DNA from: Deroplatys truncata
Lineage: Eukaryota > Arthropoda > Insecta > Mantodea > Mantidae
Direction of reading: 5' to 3'
NCBI GenBank assembly: GCA_030765065.1
Contig: CM060990.1
Coordinates: forward strand, 460,806,321-460,870,320
Length of the DNA stretch: 64,000 nucleotides
The notes below the pieces were generated by a model, which ran no database searches, was not told the DNA's origin, and worked only from the letters and a program-made list of their open reading frames with translations. The translations under genes were made by a program, and so were the position numbers. This document shows positions 9,913 through 21,480 of this stretch, one piece after another; position 1 is the stretch's first letter; each line of letters opens with the position of its first letter.

Positions 9913-12384
9913 TAGTTATGATAAGGAAATAGAAGTAAAATGAAAAAATAATAAAATCAGTATTATTAATTGAGACAGTGACTATGGTTATATATGCCAT
10001 GTATATAATAATGTGAATTGTAATGTGAAATAATATTAATAATCAAAATACTGGTTATAGAAATAGAAGTTAAGGCATAAGTTTTATGTATGTGCAAGTG
10101 TTGAGCTGGAGCTGTGGAACCCTTGTTAAAAGCCGACAAACATATCTTTGTGTTAGAATTAGGGCCCAGGCAAAAAGGACTTGTACGGAAAGTCATAAAA
10201 GCCAGACATTGAGTCTTTGTGAAATAGAAAAGGCGACAAGCGAACACAACATATTTTTGTAGAGAGGTCACATGTTTGCAAACGTCGAACAATAGCCGGG
10301 TACGTCTTCTGGAAGGTTCCAAGCTGAACGAAGACAGACAATGAAATTTTAAGGAAGAATATGTTTAAAATCTTTAAGTACAGAAATGCTGGTTGTAGCG
10401 TCCCCATCAGCCAAGGCGGTTGAGTATAAAGTGCTGCGATGTGAATAACATACATGCAAGCTCTCACAAGCAAGCGTTATTAGTTACTTCTTATAATGTA
10501 GTAGGAACTTTGAAATGTTATCAATTTAAAAGTCCATAGGAACGTGTGATAAATACTACAATTATTTCTAGAGGACGTATAAAATACTTGATTGCTCAGC
10601 GACCGCAAGTTTGGCTCACGAACGTGGTAGGGCTCGACCGTTCTACAGCTCCAACTAACTTAAGTAACTTTGTAGCTTATTACTAAATGCGTGTGCCATT
10701 AAAGCATAGTGTTATTCATTAACTTAATCCATTGTTAGAGTTGTTACTTATTACCTTCCTTCTCGTATCACACACTGCAAAATTAAACAAGCTCTACCAA
10801 AAACCCAAATAACAGCAGCCGTGGCAAGAAATAAAAAATAACACTTTAAGAGTAACAACTAAAACACAAGATAATTATCAATATCACCACAATTCATATA
10901 TTAATACATCGGACATACTGCGAGTTATGCTCTCCCACCACGAATATACCGCATAATGCATTTTGTTAATAATTGGTACTTTTCATTGAAAACAAATTCA
11001 CTGTAAGCCCCTTGGTCAGTAACACACTTCTCGCATCGTCCGTGCCACTTTTTGAAAGTCCTGCACTCCCATTCTTTTTGTCAATTTCCGCAGGTCGCAT
11101 TCGTCCACCTGTTCGGCCGAAGCGAATCTCGGCTCCTTGAAGACTCGCTATACGTTACACAGGAAAGCCGGAGAAGTTGACTATATAAACATAGTCTGTC
11201 ATAATGCTATTGGTGGTACCTATATAACTGTATACTATACCTCAAGAAGGCAAGATATACTCCGCGCAGGCAAGCCAAATCAGTTAATAAACGGCAGAGG
11301 CAGGTGAAGTTCGGTTTAATTTTGAGGCAACGCATCTGTGAAATTTGACCAAACATTACGAAAAATTACATTTATCTAATAAAATAATATAAATTCTAAA
11401 TTTAGGAAAACAGTTTTTCCCACGTTGCGCGTATAAACTAACCCTTAACTGAAAGTGTAAATAAGTACCTGCTTATTATAGGCACGCCCAACTTTAAGGT
11501 TTGTTTTCTCTAAAGTTTTTTCCATGCGCAAAATGCTCCACATGATGCAAGTTTTACAATTTGTTTCAATTTTCTTACTGCCTCTCAAAAGTACATAAAA
11601 ATGACCATATACCTTTTTAAAGTAATTTGAATTTTGAGAAATAAATTAACTTTTTCAAAAATCAAGAATTTTGTAGAGTACAAATGGTAATCATTTTCTA
11701 CAATAATTAGGAGTTAATGTAAAAAATACGATACGATAGATCTTTTATTTATCTTAAAATCTGAATTTTTGTTGCAAATATTTGTAAAATGCATCATATG
11801 GAGCATTTGTATTAGAACAATGAATTTACACAATAACAAGTTAATATATAAATAACCACGCAGGCTAGAATTTTGACACATGGCAAAAACATTACTGTTA
11901 TTATGCGTAATAAGTGACATGAATTTCAACAAGACATCTTACATACTGTGAATTTTCTAAGTTTCACAGATTAGCTTAAATTATAATTATAAAATTCCCT
12001 CAATTCTTTTATTCTCTATATTACAAAAAAAAAAAAAAAAATACAAAAACCAAGAAGACTCAATGGATTTAGCTTGCAGAATAAATGCCTTCAACAAACA
12101 CAGTGGGGGGACCTTGGCACTGTTACCTGGATTTTAAGCCCATCTGAATTGCCACTGGTAGTAATAAACATGATAAAATTAGTGTACTTCTAGTGATCGC
12201 GCTCGCGCACCTCCTTGCAGGTGTAACGAAACACCCAAAACGAACGAACGAATTCAGAACAAGTGAAAAACAGACGACATGATGTACATCCGGGTGCGTT
12301 CAGTAGAGTTTACCTGCAATGAACGGTGCGCTCAACCAAGGTGAGCGCCTGCCAGGTAACCATAGTCACCTAAACTACGGTGAG
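9913..12384. other. Unassigned AT-rich stretch
   Basis: No recognisable coding or RNA gene. A short poly-A run is present near 12025-12042. Overlapping minus-strand open frames at 9966-10473 (118 and 104 codons) lack any recognisable motif. Confidence 0.4.
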
Positions 12385-12547
12385 CATTTTTTTTTAAACT
12401 TCCCTTGTTTTACCCAGTTTATGATACTGTGTTTTTACTGTTTTCGTTACCGCTTATTATCGCAATTACACAACACACACAAACACCCATGCCCATGGCG
12501 GGACTCGAACCCGCGACCCAACATTGGTGCACCGCTGTGTGATGATT
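12385..12547 (-). mobile_element. tRNA-derived SINE, family F (copy 1)
   Basis: On the minus strand a B-box GGGTTCGAGTCCCGC (complement of 12498-12512) is followed by 'catgggcatgggtgtttgtgtg' (in two halves), 'taattgcg', 'aataagcggtaac', 'aaaacag' and a purine-rich tail. It is the same arrangement as the copies near 36003 and 60432. Confidence 0.75.
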
Positions 12548-13839
12548 ACCGCGGTCAAATTCTTACCGCGGTAAACTGAAGGTCGCTGAAGGGTTTGTTT
12601 ATTGAAGATGGTGCACACGGCCATTTATTTCATCCCGCCAGTCAACAATCTGTGGATTCCTATGCAATTATTAATTCTTCTAAAATGTAAAGGGGATAGC
12701 TAAGAACTGTCCTGTGTTATGTAATCCATGATTTACCTTTACATGGGACTGTCACTCGTGTCAGTTACATAAATGCTTAATTAACTGAAAATATTTTTGA
12801 GCATCCCATATTTAAAATGAAAAAATTGTCATCTCTAACTCTAGTGCACTAGAAATATTTGAAATCTTCAGATGTGTTATGCCGTTGTCAACCTCGGGTT
12901 TTTCAGGCGCATCTGATTTTTGGACCGTCAATCATAGTTGCTTGATTATAATATCCACCTGTAGTAACATTATACACTAACCTTAGCTAATGGAACACAA
13001 TGGTAGCCTAAGCCAAGATATTTATTTATTCATTCATTCATTCATCAATTCAAAACTCTGGATTTAAATTTCATAGTAGTCCGAGCGGACACCTGGGAGC
13101 TACAATCCGAGGACGAATCTATGGACGTGAGGAACACTAATCAATCTCTGAAACAATAATAGACATCGTTTTACTGCGTAGAAGTTCTGATCAACAACCC
13201 GAGATATTTTACTCAGTTAAGGCAATCCAAATTCATTTATTATTAAAATGAAAGGAATACTGAAAGTAAACATTCTGATGTGGCATTCCCCAATAGGCGC
13301 AGGAATATAGTTATTTGCTTTGAGTTTGAGATACCCGCTCTTAGGCAAATAAATTAGCACAATTAGCAAGGGAGGAGATAGTCGTTATTACGTTGTTGTC
13401 AGAAAGTTAAGAGGACGTTCCACAAGAATGCCGAGAATAAAGTTAGCTAAGGAAGAAAACTACCACAATGAACTACAGTTTACACACTTCAGGTGGGATC
13501 TAATCATACTATTTTCATTTTTGAAGCACTAAAGAGCTAATTAAGTATTTTTATTTTAGTATGTTCCTCCTTTGGTTCTTTACGAAGCATTTATTGAACA
13601 TGTCAGTTCACTTAATACTTGTTTCAACCATGCTACTTCCTGTTAACGGTTTAAACCTCTCATTTTTATAATTCTCCTTATATTTTGTAAATTAACACAC
13701 GAAAAAGTCCTACGTGTCCATGGACGACTCTCCCTATATCCATTAAGCTTCACACAATCCTTTAATAATGTAGCACTCATATATAAATTTATTTTATTAA
13801 CGTTACTCACGATACATTATTTTACTATAAATAATCTTC
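12548..13839. other. Unassigned AT-rich stretch with (ATTC)n tract
   Basis: Nothing recognisable except an ATTC repeat at about 13026-13044. Confidence 0.5.
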
Positions 13840-14175
13840 ATTCATTCATTATCCTCACCTTATGTAGGACTTACACCCCCCAGGACTTACAGGCGGGTGC
13901 CTGGCGTCAGAGGCCCGTCGGGGAGCAGACAGAATGTCCAGATGGGTGATCAGCCCGATGCCTGGCATGGGATGAAGGAAGGAGATGAAACGAAATGACG
14001 GTGAAATGGATGAAAGGAAAGGTGATGATGGAGCAGTTGGTGGAATGAATAGCGGGGGAAACCGGAGAACCCGGAGAAAACCCGCCCAGACGCCGCTTCG
14101 TCCACCACAAATCCCACATGCGGCCCGCCTCGGTGAGAGGAGAGCGGTCTAACCGCTCGGCCACGGCGCCGCCGA
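13840..14175 (-). mobile_element. tRNA-derived SINE, family E, sharing its 3' tail with family D
   Basis: The right end, read on the minus strand, has a leucine/serine-tRNA-like head GCCGTGGCCGAGCGGTTAGA (good A-box). Then come a GGGTTTTCTCCGGGTTCTCC block and a 3' part containing 'gatcacccat' and 'taagtcctgggggg'. That 3' part aligns with 39350-39485 in the plus strand. GC content is well above the surroundings. A (CATT)n run lies at the 3' end near 13840. Confidence 0.8.
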
Positions 14176-14544
14176 AATAATTTTCAACTAAGCAATATGA
14201 ACTTCGTTGCAAACACAAAACGGAAAACAAAACGTATCTCCTTATATTTTGTCTTCATTTTGCCAATGGTCCCATGCGGAGAAAAATAAGGATCGCGTGT
14301 CTTCGACCTGGGAAAGCTTAAAGATATAACGACGAATATGTGGTAGCTACTAATGCCACAGAAAGGATTATTTCACATAAGTTGTATGTTCGAATGAGCT
14401 CTATATTTTCGTGAGGCACGTTTTGGGCTATTGCTTATGCTTTAATAGAGTATTCATTTGGAATGTAGAGGACTTCACAGGCTGTTCCAAAAAACTCAAC
14501 ATTCACACTTTATTAGTGTTGCAGATACTTTAAAGGTACCTATG

Positions 14545-14690
14545 GTACTTTATTCAAAATCGTTACAGCCATTTCTGACAAAATAAAAAAAAACAAGCGA
14601 AAAAGTTTTTATCTATAGAGTAATTTGGTGTGGGGGAATTTTCTTTAAAATCTTCTTGGAAGATGCTGAAGTTAAATAATTTTTTCGATG
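14545..14690 (-). repeat. Repeat family H, partial copy 2
   Basis: Reverse-complement fragment. Blocks 'tcaaaatcg...agccatttctga', 'agtaatttgg-tgtggggga', 'attttctttaaaatct' and 'ttggaagatgctgaagtta' match the reverse of about 33385-33510 and the segment at 54600-54690. Confidence 0.55.
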
Positions 14691-17600
14691 CTAGTGTTGC
14701 TTAATCCGGTTCCTTCATGCTGTCATGGTGGAAAGTTGAATTTCCTGCATTGAGTGCTGCTAACTTAACCTACCTGCGTGTTTTGCCTACTTTACTGCAC
14801 GTATGTGAATGAACTATATTAAAACCCTTAACATTTTAATATACTTATTATTGCACACGTGGAATATAATCATATTTGATTGTTGAACTTTACCATCTAA
14901 ATCTTACTTGAATCTTTACTTCCTTTTTATTTGTTAATATTTACTTATCATTTAATTCATGCAGCGCCGAGTATGAACTGTATACTATTGAATTCTTTAA
15001 GGTCAACAACCAGGCATGAATAATCGATCGCCACTTTGCCACAAGGTTAATGTTGGTGACCTCGCTACTGGAACCACCATGTGCAACAAGTGTTAATAAA
15101 TTAATACCTAATGTTATTTTCTGTTAGTGAATCATTAATGTTACTTTCTTGTAAGCACTATTTCTATTATTTACCATCGTCTAACAAATTGTACACAATA
15201 CCCCTGCGTTACGTGTATTGGAGAATCTCGCAAGTAGAACATTTCCTAGTTCTCCAATGATGTACTTACCGCACTTGTATCGAAATATACCATGCTCCAC
15301 TCAGGATGACATCCCTGAGAGATGCACTCAGACTAAACGAGAAAGGAGAGAGGAACCACTACATGGCAGCTTGGGTGATGTGGTTCGTTTTAATAAGTAC
15401 ATTAAAACAATGCTTATGTTCTCGTATTCAACGCCCATAACACAAGCTCGTGTTTTCTAAAAGATGTGTAAATCTTGTTGATATGTCAGAATCTGAAAGG
15501 AAATCTACAGGGTAGGAAACGCAGGAAAGAGACTATTTTTAGTAAGTTATGATGACCGTTGCAAATCCAAAATAATACTTTATTAAAATAGCCATTCCAA
15601 TCGAAATATTTGGTTTATTAACCAGTTAACCCCCTCTGGAGCAAGTTATTAAAATTCCATATAACTTTTCCTAAGTATATTATATATCAAAGTCCGTAAC
15701 AATAGGTTCCGTCATTTTGAGTGGAAAGGTAGAACGAACGAACGAACGAACACACACGCATAATTTTTATTGAGTTTTTTGCTTCAGAGTTTAACATCAT
15801 TTATTCATACGAAATCAAAATTACAATAAAATTTCGGTTACGTTTTTACTATATGCATGGATTATTGATGTATCGAGCTTAGTTAATTTGCATTATATAT
15901 CAGTAAAAAAATTACTGTCATCTAGATTTTGCTGTTGTAGACAAACCCTACTCTGAAGTTCTGGGCTGATGATGAACTGAAGGGTTTTGATCAACTACAT
16001 TAAATCCTAACACGCCTGTATTTCTTTTTATAGTACATTTTTCATCACGTACTCTAAACCGTCGCTTAGTTTTCTATGTTCTGCACCTGAATTTAACTGC
16101 TGCGGCTCTTCAAAATTGCTTTAATGGTAGTTAAAAATGGAACTTCAAAAATACATGCTATGGGACATAATCATGCTCATCATAGATACTAAATCTGAAC
16201 CTCAGAAATTTACTAGTAGCGTTCCATATAACCAAACGAGAAACGATCGGCTTCTAAAATTCCTCTATGTGGCAGTGCATATTAAAAGCTACCATAGCAT
16301 GTATAATTGTCCCTGTTATTGTGAATGTTCCTCATATATTTATGTTCTGGCATAGTATAGATTCTAAGCCTACTACATATGTATTTCCATAGTTCCTGTA
16401 GCCCTTCCTGTGCCACTGATCAGAAATTAGAGACTAGAGCTTTCCAGAACAAATGACCAACTAGGTGAGCAGTGCTATGCGTTTTCGATCCCGCTATGCA
16501 TAAAATTCGATATGGAACTCGATTCGGTCCTGCTTTTCCGGCTTTTGTTGTTACCCTGACAGAACCCCAGATCTGCTCTCGATATTACGTTAAATACAAT
16601 GTCCTGTCACTCTCCATTACTCACTTTCTATACCCCTCTGTTTTTCTCCTTCTTCCCCCTCACTCTCTCCCTCTATCTCCGAGTTTGTCCCAATCTGACT
16701 CTCTTTCTCCTCCTCTCTTCCTTTCGTCTCTCTTCCCCTCCATTGTCCCAGCTCCTCTCTCCGTGTAACATACATGTTATGTGATGTTTTCAAAATCGGT
16801 AATAAAACTGCTTTTTCTGCATTACAATGAAGTAAAAACCTTAACAATACACAAGCCTTTTCTCTTCCTTATGTTTGCAAATCGATCGGCACTACACTGT
16901 TTCTCATGGTGACCAGTTTACGTACACGAATAATGACGAAAAACTGCTGTCCTTTCTTAAATATTCATCCTATCTAAGTTTTGAAAATAATGTGTTAGAA
17001 ATATTCTGTTTGTAAGCTTTTGTTATGTCACATTAATACCCACCCTTTGGGGGAAAGTATCTATTTTATAAGTGGAACATAAAATACGTCACATACCAAG
17101 TTTGCTGACAATCGGTTCGGCCATACTTGCGTGAAAAGATGACATGCAATGTTTGGCTTTTGTGTTGCCTACTATAAACACTAGTGTCAATTATTATTCA
17201 TTCAAAATGGAAAATTACAAGAAATTGTTTCAACTTTATTGTATATACCTACAGAAGTTTGACAGTATCCCGTCATCTAGTGTTTTCTAATATGAGAACT
17301 GTATTTTTTCACGCCATTTACATACTGTTTCAAACTTCGCACCAGTCGTAACCCGTAATTTAGCATTCCGTCTGTTTTCTTGGTAGTCATTTAATTAAAA
17401 TATGTAGGAATTCTTTCTTTATTATCATTTTTGTGAATTTTTAGTATATTAACATCTTCTGTAACTAACAATGTGAAACTATGTACTTGATAAGCATGCA
17501 TAAGCGTTTGTATACGTTTTTAAGTTTATTCGTTCCAGCAAAAGTTTTTCGTTTTAGGCATATCTGTGTAAACATACATATATTAAATGTAGAGGCAGGT

Positions 17601-18486
17601 GCAAGTTTATTAAAGATAAAACTTTGTTCAAATTGTCATAACTACCTATTAAATATTTTATGCTATTGCTGGAGTGTTACATAAAACATCATTAACATTT
17701 TGCAAGCTGTACCTGTCAAACATTCTGAATCAACAACGACTAAATTAACATCCATTCGCCTTTAATCTTCCTGGTGTACATTTCATGGTAACTGCATGCG
17801 TTTTTAAATAGCATAATACCTATATCATGTGAAGGTTGTTCCTATCACCGAGTGCATTATAACATTTGTATGAATAAATAGCTGATACACCTGTCACAGT
17901 TGGATTGCTGCCATCGAAACACATTGATCTTATAACTTTATCCATGACCACAATTTTTAACTTGCCAATAGAAAACTTGCCAATATATATATAACACACA
18001 CACACACACACACATAAACGCACGCGCGCGCGCGCAAGCACGAAGGAGGTCATCCACAAAAGCAAAGAAAGATTTTCTTAAACCCTTGTTTCTTTTTTAT
18101 TTCCTTTACAAATTAAATATAGCTTGTATCTGTTGAGCTTCATTAAGGGACAAATGTAGAACCAGAAACCTCTTCCCGTTCGGACAACACTGCCTGCAAA
18201 GCATTTTATATTCAAGAAACAAATATTAGACGGGGTTTGAACAATGATGATCCCTTGGTAAGTTCTTTGTATGAAAATGTACTGATATGAAGAATTTAAA
18301 TTAGTTGATAAATGTACATTAACAGCCGTATTTAAATGTAAATTATACCTATCTTGTCAGCAATTATGAAATTGTTTACATTGTTATAAAAAGAACAACA
18401 AATTTGCAGAAAGCCACATAAGAGCATCATTTAAACTAATCATAAGCAAAGAAAAAAGAGCAACACCAAAAAAACATTGTTCCATC
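14691..18486. other. Unassigned stretch with simple repeats
   Basis: Contains a GAAC repeat near 15731-15752, a long polypyrimidine tract at 16610-16765 and a compound dinucleotide tract at 17983-18035. The open frames over the polypyrimidine tract are low-complexity artefacts. Nothing else is recognised. Confidence 0.5.
17983..18035. repeat. Compound (AT)n-(AC)n-(GC)n microsatellite
   Basis: AT dinucleotides pass into AC and then into alternating GC. All three are alternating purine-pyrimidine, a Z-DNA-prone composition. Confidence 0.9.
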
Positions 18487-18493
18487 TTGGTCA

Positions 18494-18773
18494 GCCTATA
18501 TTTTATTAGTGTTTAACGCCCATTGTTACTAAATACGGCACCAGAGGCAGTGGGCACTATGAACATGAAATGAAATGATAATTGGGAAAGGAAATTTGGT
18601 AAGGAAACTTTCCAGACCCAAATTTAGGATACTTCCTCTGTATTTGCCAGTTACATAGACTAAGGAAAACCCAGAAAAACTCTGTCAGGAAGGACGACCC
18701 TGTCGATATTTGAACCGCGGACCTCTCGTTCGCGAGTCCATGTCTTAACGACCTCGGCAACCCGTGTCGGTTG
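18494..18773 (-). mobile_element. tRNA-derived SINE, family A (copy 3)
   Basis: Minus-strand SINE-A with tail block 'gtgtttaacgccc', body blocks 'aattgggaaaggaaattt' and 'actaaggaaaaccc', a B-box complement near 18709-18722 and head 'cttaacgacctcggcaaccc'. TTGGTCA at 18487-18493 and 18774-18780 forms a 7-bp TSD. It sits about 120 bp inside the LTR element that begins at 18910. Confidence 0.9.
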
Positions 18774-18889
18774 TTGGTCAATTGTCAGTGTATGGCGAGA
18801 GTTAATACGCTAGGAAAACTATTACATAGTTATGAAGCTGAAGTGGTATATTTTTGTTGGTAGTTGGAAGATGCTTCATGTTTATCTGC

Positions 18890-18908
18890 ACCACGTATGG
18901 GAGCCAAT
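18890..18908 (-). other. Candidate primer-binding site of the LTR element
   Basis: Minus-strand TTGGCTCCCATACGTGGTG directly follows the proposed LTR end. Its TGG start would pair with a tRNA CCA tail. It resembles the start of internal regions of insect LTR elements, but the tRNA is not identified. Confidence 0.45.
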
Positions 18909-19257
18909 TTGTCGCGGTCACTTCGTGTTATCTATTGCTGAGCGCCTGTTATTGTTTTACTACTTTGAGTTTTGGGTTCTTTGTCCTCCGGCTAGCTATT
19001 ATTATTATTCAGTCGAGCATATCTCTTGATCAAGGTGTGTAAACGGAAAGGAGTTTTTACTGAAAGATAACACTGATAAAAGAATTTGTTTTTACACTTT
19101 TATTGCCGTCACACTTCTTTAATTTCACATATTAATCTTGATACACGCCCGACTGAAACTGTTATATTTTCTAATGTTACTATAATCACTTATTTGTTGC
19201 ACCTTATTAATTCGCGTATTTCACATTTATAACTAGCTTTACGACGCGAGGGATTCT

Positions 19258-19375
19258 GTAGAATTGCGTAACGTGTACTTTATGTATGCTTCCGTTGAAC
19301 TACGCGACGTATAACTCACGAATACTTATGTTGAACTGATCGACGTATTATACGCGAATGCTTCTTCTGGACTGA
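19258..19375 (-). repeat. Four diverged 36-bp repeats starting at the LTR initiator
   Basis: The recurring anchor (plus strand GTAGAATT, GTTGAACT, GTTGAACT, TCTGGACT) begins at 19258, 19294, 19330 and 19366, exactly 36 bp apart each time. On the minus strand the first unit begins at the initiator (TCAGTCCAG) and the second begins TCAGTTCAA. Confidence 0.75.
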
Positions 19376-19399
19376 GCGTTACCCATCTCTCGCTTTAGC

Positions 19400-19407
19400 T
19401 TTTTATA
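19400..19407 (-). promoter_or_regulatory. TATA box in LTR
   Basis: TATAAAAA on the minus strand, about 30 bp upstream of a TCAGT initiator (complement of 19371-19375). This is the standard arthropod TATA-Inr spacing and places transcription start near 19373. Confidence 0.6.
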
Positions 19408-19673
19408 CTCCCTCACCCTGATATGCCTAAAGATTATAACAGAGCTGCTATTGGTTAATAAAACGCGCCAACATTAGCCTCTATTTTTATATCCAATCAA
19501 AATTATGAACACATATGCTCTAGGGAAAATATTCCCGCCATTTCTAAGAAAAGCGCGCCAATCTGACGTCATTTGCTTGTCTAATAATTGATAAACAACT
19601 CACCCCCTCGCTACATTGTTTGCCCGCTATTATTGTCAGTTTCAGTGAGGCCGTGTAAACGTATTTCCTAACA

Positions 19674-21445
19674 ATGCTTATAATTAACAAATATCTTAAA
19701 TCAATGTCATAAAATAATGCTTATTTACACTACAATCACTCTGGCATTTACATTGTTGTGATACAAATTACTGCCACAAAGCAGCACATTCAAAAAGCCG
19801 TTGCAATAAAATGGAAGAGTTGTTTATTTTTTAAAATGATAACCGACTCTAAGTGAACCGCCTGTTAAATGCATATGGTAAAAATGAAATTTTAACCTCC
19901 AAGAAAAAGGGTTAAAATGTGCAAGAAAGGTTTATGATTAAATGATTCTTGTCGCACTCATTTCAAGTCCATGAGTGTCATTAAACTACATAGCCTTTAT
20001 GCTCTTATTTGCCTTTTATTTGCAGTAGTTAGGCTGAGTAAAGCAAACTGTTACAAATATTTAAGTAGAAAGTCATATAATAAGAAATCTAAAAAGATAA
20101 CGCGACTGTCATAAAACTACTGTAATACTGTGATAAGATAGTTCATAGAGAATCCATGTTATTCAATAGGAGAAGCTGAACAATGTAAATTAAATTTTTT
20201 GAGCTTTTGAACAAAACTTTGTGGTATATTAGGTAATAATAGTAATGTAACTTGTTTTGACGCTAATGCAATTGAATATGTACTACCTAGGTATGATAAA
20301 TGTGCGTATGTGGCATAATTATTGTATCATAGCAATCCAGATATAGCACTAAATTACCGTAATTGACGAACTCTACTTCTGTATAATAGCGCAATTACCG
20401 TTAGTAAAAACTGCATAACTAAATTACTGAAATGAAATCAGAATATGGACTCCAGGAGAGAAATTTGCTACGTCTTTGCGCGCTGTTATCGAGCTACTAG
20501 ATAATGGGCGTGTTAGTTTTTGGTCAGACAAAACACATTCGCTGAGTTCTGTACTGGCCAAATAATAGAGAAGCAGTATCATCACATATTAACTAACATA
20601 TATTTATATGAACATTGCTCTGACCAGCAACTGATAAACCAGGACACGACGCAAAAACAGATCTGCTGGCACACAATTGTTTTTGGGTTTAAAAAAATTG
20701 GATTACTGCCTTATTCAAAATTTTCAGATTATTTTATTATTCCATTTCAATTATCTCAATATCTACCCTAAGTAAGTTAATTATTCAAATATGTGAATGT
20801 AGTACACTATTTCCTCTACTAGGCTTTAAAAAAGCTTGCATATGTGGACACAAAACATGAACGAAGATGTAAATAGTGTGATGATCACTAAAAATATGTT
20901 TGTTAGGATAAATGCCTTACGATTTTGAGTATATGTGCCGTGGTCAACTATAATCAAGGAAATATGATAAAATGTGAAGTGCTGCTACTGTTAGGTTTAC
21001 GTGGTGACTCAAATGCTGTTGATGCAAATCTATGAAGAAAGGCTCAGGAGTGAAAAAAAATAAGCTTAATAAACCCAGAAATCAAGTAAAACAGTTCAAA
21101 AGAGTTTCCAAAAAAGTTAGAACTGGGAAATGAAAAGGATTCCGATGAACCAAGCTATGATGCAGGCCTCTACTGATGTTTCTCCTTTGGAGCTCATTTC
21201 CTTAAGTTCAAGTTTTTCCTTGCATAAGGAACATTTTATCAGTTGTTAATTAATATTTTGAACTGAAATTTTCAGGATTTTGTTTTGCAAATGTTTTACA
21301 ATTTCTGAAATGATGGTTCTGAAAATAAATGACATTAATCTGAGAAATTTATTTTAAAATATGCACAATAAAACGCAGAAAAACTGCCACATAAAAGCTA
21401 TATTTGCAATATTATTCAATTTAAAAAGCTGTCATTTCAGCTAAC

Positions 21446-21480
<35 letters not shown>

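Larger units (their letters stand above)
18910..19673 (-). mobile_element. LTR of an LTR retrotransposon (minus strand)
   Basis: Read on the minus strand it starts TGTTAGGAAATACG (from 19673) and can end ...CGCGACA at 18910, giving TGT...ACA ends and a length of 764 bp. Inside are CCAAT near 19456, a TATA box, a TCAGT initiator, four 36-bp repeats and an ATAAAA polyadenylation-like site near 19104. Two or three bases beyond the 3' end comes a TTGGCTCCC-type candidate primer-binding site. An alternative 3' boundary is 19036 (ending TTTACACA). No second LTR or gag/pol was found, so this is a partial element. Gypsy or BEL class is not decided. Confidence 0.65.

Noticed and set aside
12481-12514. 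Isolated tRNA-like B-boxes (also at 7131, 39208, 60439 and 61815) as possible tRNA genes
   Set aside because: None has a complete cloverleaf with matched acceptor stem; each continues into a SINE body.
16472-16847. Serine/leucine/proline-rich and glutamate-rich frames on the two strands
   Set aside because: They are produced by a polypyrimidine tract; both strands and several frames are open for compositional reasons.
19258-19375. 36-bp repeats as a CRISPR-like array
   Set aside because: The units are contiguous with no spacers, lie in a eukaryotic LTR and diverge between copies.
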